Origin: Geranomyces variabilis | Taxonomy: Eukaryota > Chytridiomycota > Chytridiomycetes > Spizellomycetales > Powellomycetaceae | Direction of reading: 5' to 3' | Assembly: GCA_027603065.1 (NCBI GenBank) | Contig: JADGJP010000001.1 | Coordinates: 558,001-622,000, forward strand | Length of the DNA: 64,000 nt | Shown here: piece by piece, positions 20,801 to 31,350 of the stretch | How the letters are laid out: each line of letters starts with the position of its first letter | Numbering within the stretch: position 1 is the stretch's first letter | Program-made: the position numbers and the translations under genes | Notes under the pieces: generated by a model | Database searches by the model: none | Told to the model about the DNA's origin: nothing | Seen by the model: only the letters and a program-made list of their open reading frames with translations

Positions 20801-21660
20801 TGCAAAAAATCCACATTAAGTTCCGCATTCCTCGACCGCCAATTATTGGTGATAAGTTCTCCTCCCGCCACGGACAGAAGGGTGTCATCAGTCAAAAATG
20901 GCCGACGGTGGACATGCCGTTTAGCGAAACGGGCATTGTTCCCGACGTTATTATCAACCCGCACGCGTTCCCATCTCGAATGACCATTGGAATGTTTGTC
21001 GAGTCGCTTGCGGGCAAGAGCGGCGCTCTGCATGGTCGCAGTCAGGAAGCTACGCCATGGAGCTTCCTGGAAGGGGATGGCGAGTCGGCGGCTGACTACT
21101 TTGGAGAGGAGCTGAAGGAGGCTGGTTTCAACTATCACGGAAACGAGGCCATGTACAGTGGAATCACTGGCGGAGAGTTTAAGGCCGATATCTACATTGG
21201 GGTAAGCGTGTGAATCCTTAAAAACGTGACCGCGAATGTAACTAAAACCGGCATTTCTCAGGTTGTTTACTACCAACGTCTCCGTCACATGGTTTCCGAC
21301 AAATACCAAGTTCGTACCACCGGTCCCGTGCACAACGTGACCCAACAGCCAATTAAGGGACGGAAACGCGCAGGCGGTATCCGCTTCGGTGAGATGGAGC
21401 GCGATTCGCTGCTAGCGCACGGTGTCTCCTTCCTTCTCCAAGATCGCTTGATGAACTGCTCCGACTACTCACAGTCGTGGTGCTGCTCGCAATGCGGAAG
21501 TCTTGTTGGCGTGGAGAGCGCTGCAGGACAAGGCAAGGCGATTTGCAGGACTTGCGGGGACAGTAAAGGCGTGGAGGTCATTGCTGTGCCGTATGTGTTT
21601 AGATATCTGGTTAGCGAGCTGGTAGGCATGGGCGTCAAGCTGAAGCTGACAGTGCGATGA
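17839..21660 (+). CDS. RPA2: RNA polymerase I second-largest subunit (RPA135)
   Basis: The Rpb2-like core subunit of RNA polymerase I, which makes rRNA in the nucleolus. Four exons, 17839-18124, 18195-20173, 20245-21201 and 21262-21660, give 1206 residues (yeast 1203). Visible landmarks: [17 protein letters not shown] with [27 protein letters not shown], typical of Pol I; the fork/hybrid block [20 protein letters not shown] and [18 protein letters not shown]; the catalytic-side motif [12 protein letters not shown] at about residue 957; and the C-terminal zinc ribbon with C1149/C1152 and C1169/C1172. Pol I rather than II or III is supported by overall length and by RPDQTSQ. An acidic insertion ([18 protein letters not shown]) near residue 610 may be lineage-specific. 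Confidence 0.96.
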
Positions 21661-21905
21661 GCGCTGCCAGTACGTCTGTGGACGGGAAGTTTTTGCATTT
21701 TCTCACTTTTTATTTACAATTTACATCTTCATAAATGTTGCTCGGACCTGGGAGCCTCTTCCTTTTTTTTCTATGCGGATCCAGCGGTTTCTTCCAAGGC
21801 TTTTGCACCCCTGGGAATAGTGAAGTCAACTCGGCCGCTCAATTGCACAAAACAATTACGCATGGTGACTCACGGGCGACGACCCAGGCACACGCGAATT
21901 CCACG

Positions 21906-22508
21906 TTAGATGATTCTCTGAAAATCTTTTAAATTCATTTTGGCTTCTTTAGCTGCGCGGCGTGGAGTCCGCGCCGGGCCTTCCATCTCCTCATTCGATG
22001 AGTTTGGCGCTTCAATGAGCGACTCACTTGAGGAATCGCTTGCTACGGGTGATGCTACCCCGTAATGTTTGTTGCCATACGGGCAGTGCGGGCAATTACA
22101 TCTAAATATTTGAGCTTGAACTTCATCGGGGCGAGCCGAAGATACAGAGTCGCTGCTGCTGCTTGGGGCCGGCGGCGAATCAGATACGACAATGCTGTCG
22201 TCGCTGGATGCACGGCGATGAACGACGGCGTCGTAGTCGTCGTCGCTGTTACTTTCGCTTTCGCTCTTTGGGAGGTTGTCTTCGTCCTCGGTGCTGCAGT
22301 CAAGCGCATTTAAGTCTTCATCGTGTAGCGTTCTCTCCATACCTGGTTCCTTGTAAAGTTTCATACCAGGCCATGGTTTGCGTCTTTTGGCCGGCGGAAG
22401 CGCTTCATCACGCGGGGCTGGCTTCCCAAACTGTTCAATTATCGCATCGATATCAGCATCGACATAATTTCGAGTGCGACGAACTCTTGGGTGTTCTGCA
22501 CGGTGCAT
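21906..22508 (-). CDS. Unrecognised acidic protein with a Cys/His motif
   Basis: An intronless 200-residue frame. It begins MHRAEHPRVRRTRNYVDADI and has a basic patch (PPAKRRKPWPGMKLYKEPG), a serine- and aspartate-rich middle that looks like a casein-kinase-2 substrate, a compact CNCPHCPYGNKHYG motif near residue 140, and a basic C-terminus. Length, amino-acid bias and lack of internal stops support coding. The Cys/His cluster could bind a metal but matches no family I know. The 3' end converges with RPA2, 245 bases away. Confidence 0.6.
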   Translation of the reverse strand: MHRAEHPRVRRTRNYVDADIDAIIEQFGKPAPRDEALPPAKRRKPWPGMKLYKEPGMERTLHDEDLNALDCSTEDEDNLPKSESESNSDDDYDAVVHRRASSDDSIVVSDSPPAPSSSSDSVSSARPDEVQAQIFRCNCPHCPYGNKHYGVASPVASDSSSESLIEAPNSSNEEMEGPARTPRRAAKEAKMNLKDFQRII

Positions 22509-22845
22509 TTTCTTGACAGGGAGAGAGAGACATTCGCTCTGTATAAGACTAGTGCGAACAATGTCATCGGTCTCGGACGTACGTCGCGCTCACAGGGACG
22601 CGGTATCAGAGCGAATGAGGTGGGCAGTGTAATTAAAGGTATAAAGCCACCGAATAGTAAACATAGTTTGACCCCGAAACTAGCTAGCATGCTCTCCCAT
22701 GACCTGCCTCCCTGAGGTGCAGGGCTGCTTGAGGCGGAGCATTGTCATCGAGACTTTATTAGCCAAACCCACTAGATGGGAAGACCGGAGGAGATGTGTA
22801 AGAAGGCGAATGGCGGGGGCCAAACCGTGGGACTGGCCGTCCTGA

Positions 22846-24111
22846 TCAGCCGTTGGCCGCCATTTGCTTCATATATGATGGGTTCACGTTGTCATATTCG
22901 GCGAGGAACAGTTCGCTCTTCTTGGCCTGCATGAATCTTTGAAAGGATTAGCTTCGAATAATTGGTAGATAGCGCGAAGCAAGGAAGCGTGAGCCGTCCG
23001 AAACTCACTCAAGAATTTTGGTGAGATGGTCCTTAAGTAACCCAACAGCCTCGCTCTCCATATTCGTATGCGCGATGAGGCTGGGAAATTGTACTGCATA
23101 GGATGGGAGAAATGGTAAGCATGTATGACGAGGGCCAGGTAGTCCGTCGTGGCCTCCGTGCCCACCAACCATGAGACCTACCAAATAATCGCAAAAGATG
23201 TTCCGCACCGTAGACCTCTGACAGTCCGGTCTTCGGATATTTCTTCTTGATTTCGACGTACTGCTGGCGCTCAAACCGATATAGCAGGAGATTTGCAAGT
23301 GATCGGTCAAAATATGTCTGGATGCCATCCAAGACCTCTTGCAACAGATCTGTGTCCTTCGCTGCCCGCTTGCCCTTCACGTCTTTTGTCGATTCCTTGT
23401 AACGCGCGAGGATGTCAGCGACCGTTACATCCCGCGGAACCCGAACCAACTATGAACGCAATATGGTGAGCGGGTCAGGTGTCAAGCGGTGGGAAGCATC
23501 ATGCTGGTCACCACATTTGCTTGCACCTACCCGGTGGTTCTTTGTGACATTCTCCCAATCCTCAACAAGCTGCGCCTTTAATGCCTCGGGCATGGCAAGC
23601 TTGATTTCTGGCCGCACAAGGAACTCTTGCTCCTTGTCGGCCGCGTCATCCCGCGGTCGCTTTCGGCCCTTCTTGTCCCCGGACGCGCCACCCGCTTCAT
23701 CCTTCTCCGCCGCCTTCTTCTCTTTAGCTTTAATGTTGAGCGAGGCCCTCAAGTCTTGCTGTTTCTGCAGATTGTCGTCGGTGAACTTGAGGATGCGCGT
23801 CTCTGGGACCCATTCATCCCAACTGCCCAGCGGAGAAGGTTAGGACCGCGTTTGACATCAGTCCGCGGTCTAGCACGCGGCCACTTACGTCCGCTTCCAC
23901 CCTTGATAATGTACTTTGTAGTATGGACCAGCCTCGTTTGTACCTTGTGCTTCCCGAACCTCGCGGTCAATGACCTGCGGGGCAAGAAAGTTAGCACACA
24001 AGTGGAAGTCGCCCAGTAACAAAAGACGAAGCGTACCCTGGCTTCGTACAGAAGCGGCCCATGGAAGCACAGCACTTTTTCGCTGACGTCAAATGTGAGG
24101 TCGTCGGACAT
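22846..24111 (-). CDS. EAF3: MRG15/Eaf3 chromodomain protein
   Basis: A subunit of NuA4 acetyltransferase and Rpd3S deacetylase complexes that reads methylated H3K36. At least six exons are needed. The first ends after the start of the chromo barrel (VLCFHGPLLYEAR); the next give YYKVHYQGWKRTWDEWVPETRIL, the aromatic cage region. A lysine- and glutamate-rich linker (KKGRKRPRDD) precedes the MRG domain: ALKAQLVEDWENVTK, LVRVPRDVTVADILARY, YFDRSLANLLLYRFERQQY, EVYGAEHLLRLF, AVGLLKDHLTKILEF and NPSYMKQ. The last splice uses an acceptor at tttcaaag to keep the frame. The ATG is 194 bases from the divergent SmD3 gene. Confidence 0.94.
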
Positions 24112-24305
24112 TTTATGGTGTGTGTGGGTGGGTGATGGGGGAGACTCCAGGTGGACGACGTCCGAAAGGCACAGGAGGCCGCGTGCGCAGCAAGTTTGGT
24201 GGCTTGGCTCTCTCGCACTCGCAGCGACTTCGCTCGTCGCTCCTCTTGGACTTGCTTGCGATCCGTCGTCCCCATCCCTCCCGGTCCTCCTTTCTGTTCA
24301 TCGTT
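24112..24305. promoter_or_regulatory. Bidirectional spacer between EAF3 and SmD3
   Basis: These 194 bases lie between two divergent ATGs. The sequence is GC-rich with no TATA box. The shared promoter is inferred from position. Confidence 0.4.
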
Positions 24306-24851
24306 ATGTCTGGCTCAATCGGCGTACCAATCAAGGTATCCATACTTGTTCGGCTGGAAAGAAACGAGCCGGGAAATGGGCCTGTGTTGCTCGCCGTTCA
24401 CATTTTTGCCACTTGCCATCGGTTTCTTCCCGGTCGTTAACTAACTAAAATATTCCGACTCTCTTCATAGCTCCTCCACGAGGCCGAGGGCCACATCATC
24501 ACCCTCGAGCTCAAATCCGGCGCCATCTACCGGGGCAAACTTCTTGATGCCGAAGATAACATGAACGTCCAGCTCACCTCTATCCTCGTAACCCAACGGG
24601 ACGGCCGCCAGTCGCAGCTCGAGCAAGTCTACGTCCGCGGCTCGCAAATTCGCTTCTTCATTGTTCCCGACATGCTGAAGAACGCACCCATGTTTAAGAG
24701 GATCGGATCGAAGGGCAAGGGAATTGGACTTGGACGCGGAAAGGCCACTGTTGCACGGGCACAGGCCAGCCGAGGACGGGGTGGCATGCGTGGAGGCCGC
24801 GGAGGCCCGCCAGGCGGTGGACGGGGCGGCGGTCACCATGGTGGCATGTAA
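24306..24851 (+). CDS. SMD3: Small nuclear ribonucleoprotein SmD3
   Basis: A core Sm ring protein of spliceosomal U1, U2, U4 and U5 snRNPs. Exons 24306-24335 and 24471-24851 (intron 135 nt with a gttaactaac branch site) give 136 residues. [38 protein letters not shown] (Sm1) and [20 protein letters not shown] (Sm2) are diagnostic. The tail is rich in RGG/GRG repeats, the target of symmetric arginine methylation in this family. Confidence 0.97.
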
Positions 24852-25872
24852 AGCATGTCTGTCCGCGCTGTTCGAATCAAAAAGCCGGCCCGTCGAACGC
24901 TTGTGTTGCTGAAACGTTCCCACTCCTTCGTTACCCATTGCCATCATTTGGTTTCTGTATACATATTGTAAAATCTTCTTATTTCTATCGATTCAATGCC
25001 ATGCTTTTACCGGCAACCTCTACGCTTTGATGTGCTGCTGTCTTGCGGACCGTGCGGCAACGAAATTGACTTGGGCCTTATCCAAATATCGCAGGGCCAG
25101 ATGAACATCGATGGCAGCCTGAACGTGCTGCTGCTGAATGCAAACAGCCAGAGTCCTGCTGCCATGTGGCCCACTCCCAATGAGGTCAGAGGAGTTGAAC
25201 ATTTGACTCGAACGATCATAATTGGCACTTACAGGCGCGGCCCAGAAGCGCCGGCTTTACAAGTTCTGGTGCATATCACAAAGACGGCTCGCAGCGTTTA
25301 GAATGAGGCAAAGGTCCTGATAAATGGTGGACAAATATGACCTGAATAGGCCATCTCACCGGAAAAGGCAACGAGCGTCCCATTGGCTGGGGCTGACGGT
25401 AAGCTCGCACAAATGCGCAGCAGCAACTTCCCCGGCCCCAAACTCCCCGAAGAAGACCGACAACTCCCGGTTCCCCGCCCTTCTATCCATACTTTCTCTT
25501 CAATTTCTCAGCTCCTATGTTTGGGAGCCGCTCTAGCGGATGCAGATTGCAAGTTGGCTTCTATTGCCTGCCTAAGTTTGGGTCCGTCGCCGCTGGCGGT
25601 GGTTTGCCCACATAGAAAGGTTGATTAGTTTGCACAATTGTGCGTCGTCTCCTCTTTCCATTGCTTCTGGGAGCTGTAATGATGACATCTACTTTCCTTG
25701 GTTTCTTTGCGATGCTTAGAGGCATTTATGATCCGCTGCGTTCCTGACTGGGAAATACCGGTACGCAACTCTCGGAGCAGGGCTCCGTGTGGCAGTGCCG
25801 GCGGGACGGTCTTTGGGAAACGCTCGAGTTTATGATATTCGCCGACGTTGCTCGCCAGCCGCCACGAGCAAA
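24852..25872. other. Gene-poor spacer with weak open frames
   Basis: About 1 kb between SmD3 and TFIIE-alpha. A minus-strand frame ending at 25020-25022 (HVQAAIDVHLALRYLDKAQ) has helical, protein-like composition and follows a possible GTAAGT donor near 25230, so a small gene is possible. A plus-strand frame reaching a TAG at 25626-25628 is also open. Neither resembles a family I know and they are not called as genes. Confidence 0.3.
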
Positions 25873-27532
25873 ATGTCGCCGGCCACGCCTGCCGTGCTAC
25901 CGTCCGCAAGGGACTCTGCGGCCGCAAAGGAAATCTTGCGGAAACTTGTGGCTCTCGTCGCGCGCGCATACTATGAGCCAAAACACATGGTCGTGTTTGA
26001 TATCCTAGTTAAAGTCAACTCGTGAGTTTTCTGCAGTCCGCCCAGCTGCGGCACAGTTTGGAGATGATTGTGAAGTAAAGGACATGGTAGCTGATTAAGC
26101 TGCTGCGTCTTTCCTATATATGTCCTTTCTGGTCACGAAGGCAACGAGACGAAGAGCTCGCAAAAGCTCTTCGTGTGCAAACGAAGGAGCTGCACAAAAT
26201 ATGTTCCAAACCTAAGCTGGATGGTTTGCTCAAATCGTAAGTGGCATCGCAGTTCCACAGCTGCCACTATCGACGACAGGCAAATGGCTTAACCTGCAAC
26301 AAAGCGAGGGGCGGGCAGAGTTTGTTGGGCCCGTCACCGAAGGCAAACAGCAACGCAAGATCAGCCGGACGTACTATTACATTGACTACAAAGTGTTTGT
26401 CGATGTCGTCAAGTGGAAAATCTACAAGATTGGCAAACTCATTGAGAAGGAGGTCCAGATGGTGAGATTGGGAAGGCTGTTGCCGGTAGTGCGAGTTTGC
26501 TTGCAGCACACGAGGAGCAAGATACTAACTGACTAGCGTTGTGCAATTCAAGCAAATGGCGAATATGCCATACAAATGCCCGCGATGTAATAAGGAGTAT
26601 TCTGCGCTGGACTTTGCTATGCTGGTGAGGAAGCAATTCAGCATTCTCGTTCACCATGAAAGACTGCTAAGCTCTTGTGACCTCGCAGACGAAGACGGCA
26701 AACCTGATGCCACTGTGCGACATTTGCAGTGTGGAAATCGTAGCTGGTAGCACCGGGGTAGATTCAGCGGGCGTCAGCGAAAAATATACCAAGTATGACA
26801 AGAAGACACTCTATTGATAACCTTTTCGCTCGTCCATTTGACTCACCCGCTGCATCAGATTTATGGATGAGAGCCAGCCAATCGTCGAACTGCTGAAGCA
26901 AACCGACAAGCTTGTTATACCACAGTGCGTTCTCGCGCAACTGTCAAATTTCGCTGCTAAGCTCTTTCTGACTTGTTTGTACCTACCAGATGGGTGTCCG
27001 ACGCAAATACCAACCCAACTGATGGGACCGCGAATGGAGGCGACGTCGAGCTTGGCTTTTCCCGCGAGGAAGGCGCCGCGCCTGCAAATATTGTCATTGA
27101 AGTTGACGAAAAGACAAGCGGCGACACCGAAAATGACAAAATCGACGCGGCCGCGAAGGAAGAAGCAGATGGTAAAGAACGAAGTTTCGTCGCGCGCGCG
27201 CCGATGACGAGCGTGATGTAGGGAAATATCATCTCACACCCTCTTTCTGCTTTTCTGCAGCATTGGCGAGATACTATGCGAACCTTCAGGCCCAAGCAGT
27301 GGGCGAAAGTCCGGCGCCGACATCGTCCCCGTCTTGGCCATTAGAGTAAGTGCTTGCTCGCGGACCTTACGCTCTCACAGTCCCGTTTGATTTTGACCGC
27401 GTGTTTCTCCATTAAACCACAGGGGCAAGCGGCCACGTGCAGAGGACGAGGAAGAGGCGAACAGCGCCTCGCAACCGCCTACTGCCCCGGCTGACGACGA
27501 CGATGATGACGAAGAATTTGAGGAGATCTGAG
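25873..27532 (+). CDS. TFA1: Transcription factor TFIIE large (alpha) subunit
   Basis: TFIIE-alpha recruits and regulates TFIIH at RNA polymerase II promoters. The gene has about eight exons. Exon 1 encodes the start of the extended winged helix (LRKLVALVARAYYEPKHMVVFDIL), later exons its remainder (KISRTYYYIDYKVFVDVVKWKIYKI), then the zinc ribbon CPRCNKEYSALDF...CDIC, whose two CXXC pairs lie on separate exons, then FMDESQPIVELLKQTDKL. The C-terminal third is acidic and ends DDDDDDEEFEEI, corresponding to the acidic region that binds the TFIIH p62 subunit. Intermediate splice sites were deduced from phase and are less certain than the ends. Confidence 0.93.
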
Positions 27533-27767
27533 GCGGCTACCGGAAAATCCAGCGCAGGTGCACTCATTATGCACACAACCCGTGTTTGCCTTCGCGCGTT
27601 ATCATGAAGTAACATCACCGCAAGATCTCCATTATGAAGCAAACGCAAAACAACGCAGCAATTCACACGAATACTCTAGATAAAAAATGGCCCGGGCCGC
27701 TCCCTTGTATATATTTTCCGCATGAATCCCGCACAAACATCCTTCTGTAGCTTTAAAAGATGCGTGT

Positions 27768-28854
27768 TCACAGATCCTCGAGACCCTTGAGGGTCGAATC
27801 GAGCTCCTGCTTCACAACGTTGTACTTCTGCGTCATGTCCTCCAGCCGCCTCTCCAGATCGGACTTTTCACCATCGAGCTGCTTTGCCTTGCGCTCGGCC
27901 TGCTCTGAGCTGAGCTCCAGACCGCGAGACCTGTGCGTAAGGAGAGTGATTGGAGGTCAGTCACAAGCCAGGTATAAACTTTCTTCTGCCAAGCGCGCCG
28001 ATATGTCAGGCGCGCATATGCGTTGCAAGAAACGTACTTGTCTGTGGCTTCCTTCCACTGACGGTCCTTGTCTTCGAGCTGCTGCTCCAGCATCTGCACC
28101 TTCCGTTGCAGTGTTTCTACTTGCGACTCTTCCTCGTCGCCTTGCGACTTCTTCAACTTCACCTGAAATGAGAAAGATCGGTGAATCGGTATGAGATAGA
28201 TTTCAAAATCCAAGCCGATTATTCCCCGTTCCCCATGAATCGGCAACTCGAAGCTTCCGCATCCAGCGCTCGCCACAGCCGCCTCTCTCCTCTCGCGCCC
28301 ATCAGCAACTCCCATTCTCACCTCCTCCACGCGCTTCTCGGTACGGTCGAGGTTCTCCTGAAGCAGGGTGACCTTGTTGTTGAGGCTTTGGACGTCCGTC
28401 TCACGCTTCGCGAGCTCCGCCTTCAGCTCCTTCACTTCAGCCTCAGCCTTTTCCGCCCGCCCGTGGTGCGTTTCCGACTCGATGCGAAGCTTTTCAAGTT
28501 TCTGTCAAATGAAAAAATGGGGAGCAAATCCGGCCAGTTGCAAAAAGGTTAGAAACCTTATGAGGTGCGTAGCGAGGACGACCACCGATTCCGCGGCCGC
28601 TGACGCAAACGCTGGCATGCGAATGCGAACGACTGCAGCAGATTGACCAGACGATCTCCTCCCGCTGCTCGACTGTACCGCCGCAAACAGTACCGCGCCA
28701 ACAAGGCGGATTCTCGCCTAGTGGGCGAGAGGCGAGACGCGCCGGCTTGTTGGGCCGACCGCAAGCAACAAAACAGCAGCGCCGAACACCGGGAGAAAAC
28801 CAAAACAGGAGCACAGGGGGCGACACGATGCATTACCTCCTTGATTTTGTCCAT
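27768..28854 (-). CDS. TPM1: Tropomyosin, fungal short type
   Basis: Tropomyosin forms a coiled-coil dimer along actin filaments and is needed for actin cables and the cytokinetic ring. Exons 28837-28854, 28322-28501, 28038-28162 and 27768-27930 give 161 residues, the length of fission-yeast Cdc8. It starts MDKIKEKLEKLRIE, is a continuous heptad repeat, carries LQRKVQMLEQQLEDKDRQW and RRLEDMTQKYNVVKQEL, and ends LEDL, as fungal tropomyosins do. The MDKIKE exon is followed by a 335-nt first intron. This is one of the better indications that the organism is a fungus. Confidence 0.95.
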
Positions 28855-29727
28855 GCTTGTGAATAGCGTGGGGGTGTGAAGGGGGTATGCGGGGGATGAG
28901 GTGGGCAGATGCGAGGCGCCGAGGCAAGCAGTTTGGGCCGTTGGGCGCCCTTGAGCCGCTAGCCATAAATGGTGATAACGTTTTGCTTATGTCATTCTGA
29001 CTCTAAACGTCACCCTCTGACCTGTCAGGCTTTCCGCCCGTCGCCCTACCTCACCTATCCTATGCTGCAAATGTGTTGTTTTTGTATTGACCCAGCATGT
29101 CGTTATGTTCCGCTGCGTGAGGCTGCAGCATTCAGCCATTGGCGTTCGTGGCGCAACTGGTTACCTAGCCCCTGCCAGCCTCATCGGCATATTCATGGCC
29201 TGTGCGACCTTGTGTCAAATCAAGGACTCCATCCCACAACGGCGAAACCGCGCGGTCGGCGGGCATTGCCCTCCTTTCTCAGAATCCATATGTTCCACGC
29301 ACGGACGGGTGCTTTTGGAAAAATGCTTGAGTTCGGGGTGTTTTCTGGAATACCGCGCGGTCCCGTAGAGCTTCTGCTGCATGACTGTAGCACTTGAAGC
29401 TGCACGAGCAATGTCCGAGTATTCTGTTTCTGTGTCTTTATTAGAATTGTTACGCTTGGATCGTTCAGAGTTCTGCAAAGCAGTTGAGCGCGAGCCTCGC
29501 CGATTTCTGCTATGGTCTTGCGAAAAGTTAAGAACGAGAGCAAGAAGCCAGCCTCTGTCCGAGCGGCCGGACCTCGTTTGCACCACACACGCGCCTCACG
29601 CGTCACGCACACGCAGCATGTCTGCGTGACACAGCCCGGGCGAGGAGGGAGTTGCTGGCAGCTCTGCTATAATCAGAGGACACCGGTTCCGTCTTGCCGC
29701 TTAACTACTCCAGTTGCTCTCCGTAAT
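28855..29727. other. Divergent intergenic region between TPM1 and an SDR gene
   Basis: About 870 bases holding the promoters of two divergent genes. Overlapping open frames exist in several frames but none shows family resemblance. No RNA gene was seen. Confidence 0.35.
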
Positions 29728-30848
29728 ATGGGTCTGGCTGTGTCAAAAGTCCCGCTCGCCGGGCACGTCATAATCATCACCGGGTGCGATACCGGCTTTG
29801 GCAACGAAACTGCTCGCAAGCTCGCCGCTATACACAAGGCCGTAGTATATGCGACCTGCCTGACGGAAGCCGGCCTTCGCGAATTTGAGCTGCTCAAAAC
29901 CAGCAGTCCTGATCTATACTCAACAATCAGACCTGTGAAGCTCGATGTCACTGACTGGGACGCCGTCCAGGCTTTCGCTGAAAAGGTCGACTCGGAATGT
30001 CCCGAGGGCGTGTAGTAAGTTCCCCAAAGGAGCTTCTATCAGAGTGCCTTCAATCAGTCTTACGCGCGATATAATGACCCCCTTATGCAGCTGTGTAGTG
30101 AACAACGCCGGTATCTTCCAGGGCTCCTTTTTCACATGGACATCCGTCGAGGAGTTCCGTAAGGTGCTCGACGTCAACCTGATGGGAGCGCTATTCATTA
30201 TGAAAGCCCTCATTCCTGCTATGCGCCGTTTCGTCCGCCAAAACCCAACCGGTCATGCGCCGCGCATTGTCAACATCACGTCGGTTGCCGGCCGCGCCAC
30301 GCTCCCTTCCTTGTCGGCATACTGTACATCAAAACATGCACTTGAAGCCCTCACCGATTCGGTGCGCATGGAGCTTCGAGCTTTTGGCATTCGTGTCGCT
30401 CTCATTGAGCCGTGGTTTGCAAGCACGCCTATGGTGATTGGAGATATGGAAACCAGAGGCAAAGCCATCATGGCTAGGTACCAGGGACTGCCCCACCGGG
30501 AGGATTACGGCAGTGACTTTATCGACAAAATGGTGACAAGATCGACCAAGCCGCCTGGAGCAATGATGAAACCCGCCACTGTCATCAATGCGCTTCTCGC
30601 TACCATCGAAGCGCAGGAACCGAGGTCAGTCGACTGCGAAAACAAAGGGAGAGAAGTCCCGCACCGCGCTTGCTAATTCGGCGTCATTGTACAGGCACCG
30701 TCAAATTGTTGGACGAGCTGGCATACTTTTCGTCCTGATGTACAGTGTGTTTCCCAGCTGGGTTGTAGACAGGATCATGGTCAAGGCCTTTACTGCAGGG
30801 ATCCCTAAGGGAGCGGTGAAAAACGGCAAGCAGGGCCTGCTTTCATAG
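29728..30848 (+). CDS. Short-chain dehydrogenase/reductase, retinol/hydroxysteroid type
   Basis: Exons 29728-30014, 30091-30624 and 30695-30848 give 324 residues, the size of the SDR9C/17-beta-HSD branch. The Rossmann cofactor motif is ITGCDTGFG (TGxxxGxG). Then come KLDVTD, VVNNAGIF (NNAG), the catalytic Ser in NITSVAGRA and the YxxxK pair in SAYCTSKHAL, followed by RVALIEPWFAST. The C-terminal segment contains a hydrophobic stretch (AGILFVLMYSVFPSWVVD) that could be a membrane anchor, as in microsomal members. The physiological substrate cannot be read from sequence; a lipid or sterol alcohol is likely. Confidence 0.88.
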
Positions 30849-31350
30849 CTGTAAGCGTGAGCTGGACGGGCGGTTGTGGCGTATCCGTAGTTAGAGGGGA
30901 TGTGTATATAATGCACGTTTGAAAAGCGCAGGGGCTTTGCGTCGTTGAACAGACCGCGCTCGCGTGTGGGGCACTGTGGGCTGGGCTGAGGCAGACGCAG
31001 CCCGCACTTTCGCAGGCGTGGCACTGGCACGGTACTGCGCTGCCGAGCAGCCGTCAGCCTCGCAAGGAGGCAGCCAGGCCTCCAAGGCGCCGTGGTTGTC
31101 GTGACGGACGAAACCGAACAGCCTCGCAAAACCTTTAAGAAGCCCGGGTTTTCGGGGGCAATTGGAGGCTTTTCGCTCCAAGTTTCTGTTTCTGTTTCTT
31201 TTTTGCCTGCAACTTTTTGCGCGCGTCGCGACTCGCCGAGACGACGACGGAGAGCAGCGAGCATTTCGACATTTGCGCATTCAGTCAACCGGCATTCGTT
31301 CGTTCGACTTGCTTCCACTTCACTCTCACGCTCCCGAGGCTTCCACAGCA
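30849..31350. other. Intergenic region upstream of the redox fusion gene
   Basis: About 500 bases between two plus-strand genes. A T-rich tract lies at 31185-31215, about 140 bases before the next ATG. No gene was recognised. Confidence 0.35.

Noticed and set aside
20218-21345. A 375-codon minus-strand open frame
   Set aside because: It is the antisense shadow of the RPA2 gene, whose plus-strand protein is conserved along its full length. High third-position GC makes long antisense frames common here.
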